A stretch of 64,000 nucleotides of DNA from Lacinutrix venerupis. Its GTDB lineage: Bacteria; Bacteroidota; Bacteroidia; Flavobacteriales; Flavobacteriaceae. The notes beneath the pieces were generated by a model. It saw only the letters and a list, made by a program, of their open reading frames with translations, searched no databases and was not told the DNA's origin. Positions 59,907 to 64,000 of this stretch are shown in pieces. The position numbers were made by a program, and so were the translations under genes. The stretch spans positions 62,001-126,000 of the forward strand of contig NZ_RCCH01000008.1 of assembly GCF_003663945.1 (NCBI RefSeq). The letters run 5' to 3'. Each line of letters starts with the position of its first letter. Within the stretch, counting starts at the first letter, position 1.

Positions 59907-61400
59907 CTATGCTTTTGAGGTTAACGATTTAAAAAACACAAAACCAAAACCTAAAAATAACATTAAGTGAAACGGAAATAACCCAAAATCGCCACCTTGA
60001 TCGCCAACTACAAATGCGCTATACATTCCAAAGGCGAAATAGAGCATTAAAAGCCCTTCGAAAATTACGTTTTTAGAGATGTTTTTTCTTAAATATTTAT
60101 TGCCTTGCCAGCTGTCTTTTATACTACTTATATTAAATTTTGGTGTGCGTACAAATTCACTTCGTTTTCCAAAATGACCTTCTAATACGGCTATAGAATT
60201 GTGTAAACTAAAGCCCATGGCTATTGAGAAAAAGGTAAAAAACATACCTATGTAGCGAATAAAGTTTTTAAAGCCACCACCATAAGATCGTTTATACATA
60301 AACCAATAACAAACAAAGAAAATAATGGTGCTTAACACAAAGAAACTCATAACATAAAAGTATGGTTTTAGGTGTGCATATTCGTTTTTAATATAAAGCA
60401 TTGGTATGCTTAATATACCTACTACTAGTACGTTTAAAAACATGGTACTGTTTAGTAAGTGTAGTAAACCGTGTAGTTTTGTTTTTGGCGAGATGTTTTT
60501 GCTTTTTAAAACTCTAGTCATCATTTTTCTAAAGTTTTCTGCGCCACCTTTATTCCAACGGAATTGTTGAGAGCGCGCTGCACTAATTACTACTGGTAAT
60601 TCGGCTGGAGTTACCACATCTTCAAGGTACTCGAATTTCCAGTTTTTTAGTTGTGCACGGTAACTTAAATCTAAATCTTCGGTTAATGTATCGCCTTCCC
60701 AATTTCCAGCGTCTATAATACATTGTCTTCGCCAAACGCCTGCGGTACCATTAAAATTAATAAAATGTCCTTTAGAGTTTCGGCCTACTTGCTCTAAAGT
60801 AAAATGCGCATCTAGAGCGAATGCTTGTATTTTTGTTAGGGTAGAATAATTGCGGTTTATATGTCCCCAACGTGTTTGTACAACACCTATATTACGATCT
60901 ATAAAATACGGAATGGTTTTTTTTAGCCAGTCTTTTTTGGGTAGAAAATCGGCATCAAAAATGGCAATAAATTCTCCTTTTGCAATTTTTAAACCTTCCT
61001 TTAATGCGCCTGCTTTAAAGCCTTCGCGATTTGTACGGCAAATATGTACAATGTCTAAACCTTGGTCTTTTAACATTTGTACTCTTATTGCTGTAGATGC
61101 TACAGTCTCGTCTGTAGAGTCGTCTAATACCTGGATTTCTAATTTGTTTTTTGGGTAGTCTATTAAAGCAATGTTTTCTAATAAACGTTCCATTACATAT
61201 TCTTCGTTAAAAACAGGAAGTTGTATGGTTACGTGCGGTACTTGCTCTGGATCATTAAAATCTAAATAAGGTGTTTTTACTTTTTTCTTTTGTGCAGAAA
61301 TGTAGTTGAACAATAAATTTAATTGAGCCAGTGCGTACATAAAAATAAGCACCAATGCTATAGAGTAAATAATTATAATAAATGTATTTAAATAAATCAC
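59907..61400 (-). CDS. GT2 family processive-type membrane glycosyltransferase
   Basis: 497 residues. A single N-terminal membrane helix is followed by a cytosolic GT-A domain with VLDDSTDET, the metal motif FDADF, the base region LTEDLDLSYRA and QFRWNKG (QxxRW). Four or five C-terminal helices follow (VLVVGILSIPMLYI, FFVLSTIIFFVCYWFM and others). This D, DxD, D, QxxRW pattern is that of cellulose/hyaluronan synthase-like enzymes and glucosylceramide-synthase-like relatives. It overlaps the DPM1-like gene by four bases. Product could be an extracellular polysaccharide or a glycolipid; no accessory synthase subunits are visible. Confidence 0.88.
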   Translation of the reverse strand: MIYLNTFIIIIYSIALVLIFMYALAQLNLLFNYISAQKKKVKTPYLDFNDPEQVPHVTIQLPVFNEEYVMERLLENIALIDYPKNKLEIQVLDDSTDETVASTAIRVQMLKDQGLDIVHICRTNREGFKAGALKEGLKIAKGEFIAIFDADFLPKKDWLKKTIPYFIDRNIGVVQTRWGHINRNYSTLTKIQAFALDAHFTLEQVGRNSKGHFINFNGTAGVWRRQCIIDAGNWEGDTLTEDLDLSYRAQLKNWKFEYLEDVVTPAELPVVISAARSQQFRWNKGGAENFRKMMTRVLKSKNISPKTKLHGLLHLLNSTMFLNVLVVGILSIPMLYIKNEYAHLKPYFYVMSFFVLSTIIFFVCYWFMYKRSYGGGFKNFIRYIGMFFTFFSIAMGFSLHNSIAVLEGHFGKRSEFVRTPKFNISSIKDSWQGNKYLRKNISKNVIFEGLLMLYFAFGMYSAFVVGDQGGDFGLFPFHLMLFLGFGFVFFKSLTSKA

Positions 61401-62089
61401 TTTTTTAAACTGTATTTAAAAATCCAACCTAATATCTTAAAACCTGCAAATATAGTACCTTTTACGGTTCCGGACACTTTAGAAACTCCTATTCTTTGTT
61501 TGTAACGTACAGGAACTTCTACATAAGTTAGTTTCTGCTTTAAAGCTTTTAATTGCATTTCTACAGTCCAGCCATAGGTTTTATCTTCCATATTTAACGC
61601 TACAAGCTTGTTATACTTTATAGCTCTAAACGGACCTAAATCGGTGAATTTAGCGCCAAAAAATAAACCCATTAAAAAGGTTGCTAACCAATTACCAAAT
61701 ACTTGTTGTGGTGTCATGGAGTTACCTTCTCTAAGTCGTTTAACTCTTGATCCTATTACAAAATCGATATCATCATTTAATATTGGTGCAACAACTTTGG
61801 TTAACTCTTCTGGGTAATCACTATAATCACCATCTAGAAATACTATAATATCTGGCTTAACTTGAAGTTTTGCTATATAGTCCATACCTTTTAAACAGGC
61901 ATAACCATACCCACGATTATTCTCGGTAAGTACTGTTGCTCCTGCCTTTTCTGCATTTGCAGCGGTTAGGTCTGTAGAATTATTGTTTACTACAATAACT
62001 TCGTTTACTATGTTAGGGATGTCGTTTATTACGTTTGTAATAGAATCTTGCTCGTTATAAGCAGGAATGATGACTTTTATATTGGTCAT
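61397..62089 (-). CDS. GT2 family, dolichol/polyprenyl-phosphate mannosyltransferase-like
   Basis: 230-residue soluble or peripheral glycosyltransferase. The DPM1-like features are IPAYNEQDSITNVI, VVNNNSTD, the DGDYSDYPEEL metal motif, GSRVKRLREGNSMTPQQ and the C-terminal VPVRYKQRIGVSKVSGT. It would charge a polyprenyl phosphate with mannose or glucose for use by the membrane GT-C enzyme in this cluster. It overlaps genes on both sides by four bases, so it belongs to one operon with the MORN-like protein and the processive GT2. Confidence 0.89.
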   Translation of the reverse strand: MTNIKVIIPAYNEQDSITNVINDIPNIVNEVIVVNNNSTDLTAANAEKAGATVLTENNRGYGYACLKGMDYIAKLQVKPDIIVFLDGDYSDYPEELTKVVAPILNDDIDFVIGSRVKRLREGNSMTPQQVFGNWLATFLMGLFFGAKFTDLGPFRAIKYNKLVALNMEDKTYGWTVEMQLKALKQKLTYVEVPVRYKQRIGVSKVSGTVKGTIFAGFKILGWIFKYSLKK

Positions 62090-62562
62090 TTAAGATCGCT
62101 CAATTTATTTTCTTTTTTAAAGGATGAAAAGTCTCTCCATTCTTTTATTTTTTTTCCTTCGGAAAACTTTGCAGCAGCAATAAGCTTGTTGTTTTTGTAC
62201 ATTAAGCAGTAGCCATTTTTTACATTGTTTTTTAATTGGCATTTATGGTTTATGTTTTCGTTTTTATCGTAAAACAACCACCAATTAACTTTTATGCCTT
62301 TTAAATAATGGCCTTCGCTTTTTTTCTTTCCGTTAAAAGTGTAAAAGTACCAATATTTAACGGGTTTATTGTTTTTAAAATGGCCTTCGCTTTCTAGGTT
62401 ACCATTACTGTGGTAAAATTTCCAATAATCTGTTTTTAAATTATTTTCTGTCCAACCTTCAGCTTTAATGTTTCCGTTATCATAAAAAGTTTTATTATAT
62501 ATTTTTTCTGCGGAAGCATTAAAACTGAATAAAAAAACGAATATGTAAATGGCGACTTTCAT
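62086..62562 (-). CDS. Exported MORN-like/YwqK-type repeat protein
   Basis: 158 residues with a signal peptide (MKVAIYIFVFLFSFNASA). The mature part consists of about five short repeats of the form NG-x-K-x-EG-x-K-x-x-x-W-x-FY (NIKAEGWTENNLKTDYWKFY, NLESEGHFKNNKPVKYWYFY, KKSEGHYLKGIKVNWWLFY). This is the MORN-variant repeat sometimes annotated as YwqK-family antitoxin; no toxin partner is nearby, so that name should not be taken literally. A structural or binding role in the periplasm fits better. It overlaps the DPM1-like gene by four bases. Confidence 0.8.
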   Translation of the reverse strand: MKVAIYIFVFLFSFNASAEKIYNKTFYDNGNIKAEGWTENNLKTDYWKFYHSNGNLESEGHFKNNKPVKYWYFYTFNGKKKSEGHYLKGIKVNWWLFYDKNENINHKCQLKNNVKNGYCLMYKNNKLIAAAKFSEGKKIKEWRDFSSFKKENKLSDLK

Positions 62563-62586
62563 TTTTAAAAAGCTTAGCGTTTCATT

Positions 62587-64000
62587 TTATTTGTTGTTTA
62601 ACAAATCCATTAAATTAACATCGTTTCCTAATAGAATTTCTTTAGGGTTAATTCTGCCATCCATACTATCATTTTCTAATTTTAAAACACCACGTGGACA
62701 AACAGCACTACAAACACCACAACCAACACAGCTAGAACGTACAATGTTTTCGCCTTTTTGTGCATAAGCACGAACGTCTATTCCCATTTCGCAATAGGTA
62801 GAACAATTACCGCAAGAGATGCATTGTCCACCATTAGTTGTAATTCTAAATTTTGAAAAAAGGCGTTGCTGAAATCCTAGTATTGCTGCCATTGGACATC
62901 CAAAACGACACCACACACGGTTTCCAAAAATAGGGTAGAAGCCTGTACCAATAACTCCAGAAAATATAGCGCCAATTAAAAAGCCATATGTGCTTCGAAG
63001 TGTTTCGGCCTCAAATAAAAACACATTACTGTTACCACTAAAAAAGTGCATACCAATTAATGCCATAATTATTGCAAAGTAACCTATGGCTCCTAGCTTA
63101 GCGTCTTTACCAAGTTCTTGGCGTTTAAAAATCATGGTTAATGCAAATACTAATGTTAGTATTCCTGCAACGCTAAATAAAAACACGTTTTTTGTAAGCC
63201 AATATTTGCTAGAATCATCACCTAAGTATGAGTACACAACAGCAGTTGTCATTAACACTACAAATACTAAAACACTATGTATTACCCAACGTTCTACTTT
63301 CCAAGCATACTGTTTTTTGTTACTTAAGTGTCTAAAAGGATCTCCAGCAGTTTCGGCTAAACCACCACAACCACAAACCCATGAACAATACCAACGTTTA
63401 CCGTATTTAAAAGTTAAAATAGGAGTTATTACAAATATAGAAAGTATACCAAATATTAGTAACGCGGTACCAACAGTTCCTGCGCTAATAAACTCGTCTA
63501 CTCTATATTGCTCAAAATTATAGTAATTAAGTGGCCAGATATTTTTAAGGTCGTAGTAAGGTAGTTTAAAACTATCGGAATTTAATCTCGCCATAAACTC
63601 TGGAATTAAAAAGGCAAATGCAAGCTGAAAAAACATGACAGATCCTGTTCTAATTTGTTCGTAACGATTATGGCGGTATTTCATTAAAAATTTATAACCA
63701 AAAACTAAAATAGCAACGGTATAAAGTGTACCATAAACAAACCATTGGCTCGCAGGATTACCACTTAATACTTTACTTAAAGGATCGAAAAGTGCAACCA
63801 AACCAGTGTTTGGAGCGCCATCTGTACCAAGACCTAACCAACCAGCTTTAAAATATAGTACAATATAAAAAGCAGTCATTACTACACCGGTTATCCAACC
63901 TATAATGCCTCGAGACGATATAGATTTAAACCAAACACCATCGTTTTTTATGCCTTTACTTTTACCTAAATAAGCAAGGTTTGTAAACCAAATGGTACCA
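62587..64000 (-). CDS. Membrane-bound 4Fe-4S polyferredoxin (NapH/CcoG-like), partial at the right edge
   Basis: At least 471 residues; the frame continues open to the window edge (TNLAYLGKSKGIKNDGVWF precedes the first internal Met), so the N-terminus is missing. Several membrane helices carry CSWVCGCGG and WCRFGCPMAA, the CxxxCP-like motifs of NapH-type quinol-linked ferredoxins. The C-terminal domain has two cluster motifs, CISCGNCSTYC and CVGCGVCSAVCPRG, suited to 4Fe-4S centres. It probably shuttles electrons between the membrane quinone pool and a partner encoded upstream, outside the window. It precedes the MORN-like gene by 24 bases. Confidence 0.88.
   Translation of the reverse strand, partial: GTIWFTNLAYLGKSKGIKNDGVWFKSISSRGIIGWITGVVMTAFYIVLYFKAGWLGLGTDGAPNTGLVALFDPLSKVLSGNPASQWFVYGTLYTVAILVFGYKFLMKYRHNRYEQIRTGSVMFFQLAFAFLIPEFMARLNSDSFKLPYYDLKNIWPLNYYNFEQYRVDEFISAGTVGTALLIFGILSIFVITPILTFKYGKRWYCSWVCGCGGLAETAGDPFRHLSNKKQYAWKVERWVIHSVLVFVVLMTTAVVYSYLGDDSSKYWLTKNVFLFSVAGILTLVFALTMIFKRQELGKDAKLGAIGYFAIIMALIGMHFFSGNSNVFLFEAETLRSTYGFLIGAIFSGVIGTGFYPIFGNRVWCRFGCPMAAILGFQQRLFSKFRITTNGGQCISCGNCSTYCEMGIDVRAYAQKGENIVRSSCVGCGVCSAVCPRGVLKLENDSMDGRINPKEILLGNDVNLMDLLNNK

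Noticed and set aside
62086-62562. Toxin-antitoxin module suggested by the YwqK-type repeats
   Set aside because: The protein has a signal peptide and no toxin gene is adjacent, so an antitoxin role is unlikely.
63086-63523. 145-codon plus-strand frame inside the polyferredoxin gene
   Set aside because: It is antisense to conserved membrane and Cys-motif coding sequence and has no recognisable domain or promoter.
1-64000. CRISPR array, tRNA/rRNA genes, prophage or IS elements
   Set aside because: I found no regularly spaced repeats, cloverleaf-like sequences, phage genes or transposases while reading both strands.

Overview
The window comes from the chromosome of a marine-type flavobacterium (Bacteroidota, probably Flavobacteriaceae). 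The evidence is a strongly AT-rich sequence, SusC/SusD pairs, lipoproteins with Bacteroidota-style lipoboxes, almost no Shine-Dalgarno sequences, and many promoters with the family's TAnnTTTG -7 box. A mevalonate pathway and a homospermidine-type polyamine operon fit the same group. I see no rRNA, tRNA, CRISPR array, prophage or IS transposase.

Region 1 (1-18.4 kb) is an alpha-glucan (starch/maltodextrin) utilisation locus. A SusC/SusD pair on the minus strand, with SusD cut by the left edge, diverges from a LacI regulator. Downstream of the regulator run an MFS sugar transporter, beta-phosphoglucomutase, GH65 maltose phosphorylase, three secreted GH13 amylases and an esterase-GH31 alpha-glucosidase fusion. 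The implied route is surface capture, hydrolysis outside the cytoplasm, maltose import, phosphorolysis to glucose plus beta-glucose-1-phosphate, and isomerisation to glucose-6-phosphate. A strong bidirectional terminator closes the region.

Region 2 (18.4-24.8 kb) holds a DeoR-type repressor with a downstream sulfatase, divergent from glpD, glpK and glpF. The divergent promoters carry mirrored tandem operators. Region 3 (24.8-37.5 kb) is a second utilisation locus. It has a membrane-spanning propeller/Y_Y_Y/LuxR regulator, SusC/SusD, a glycerophosphodiesterase-GH16 fusion lipoprotein, an endonuclease/exonuclease/phosphatase-family lipoprotein and a GH3 beta-glucosidase. Because regions 2 and 3 are adjacent, I propose that the organism degrades a beta-glucan or glycoconjugate carrying glycerol-phosphate and feeds the glycerol to GlpF/GlpK/GlpD. 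This is the most attractive candidate system here.

Region 4 (37.6-52.3 kb) is mixed. It contains a GAF-domain protein, an HD hydrolase fused to a Pycsar-effector-like membrane domain, and an outer-membrane protein combining a metallophosphatase, a possible atypical-kinase fold and a BamA-like barrel. It also has a cytoplasmic GDPD, a BaiN-like flavoprotein, a DUF1697 protein and a TetR regulator. The TetR gene diverges from two mevalonate-pathway genes (diphosphomevalonate decarboxylase and a mevalonate-kinase-like GHMP kinase) and a UbiA prenyltransferase, followed by an RluB-family protein that lacks the catalytic aspartate.

Region 5 (52.3-58.4 kb) starts with a 430-bp promoter-led, hairpin-rich leader. 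It precedes a tightly overlapping operon of arginine decarboxylase, agmatinase, a deoxyhypusine-synthase-like enzyme and a GNAT-nitrilase fusion, then two small acidic proteins. Region 6 (58.4-64 kb), all on the minus strand, encodes membrane glycosyltransferases, a MORN-like repeat protein and a polyferredoxin cut by the right edge.
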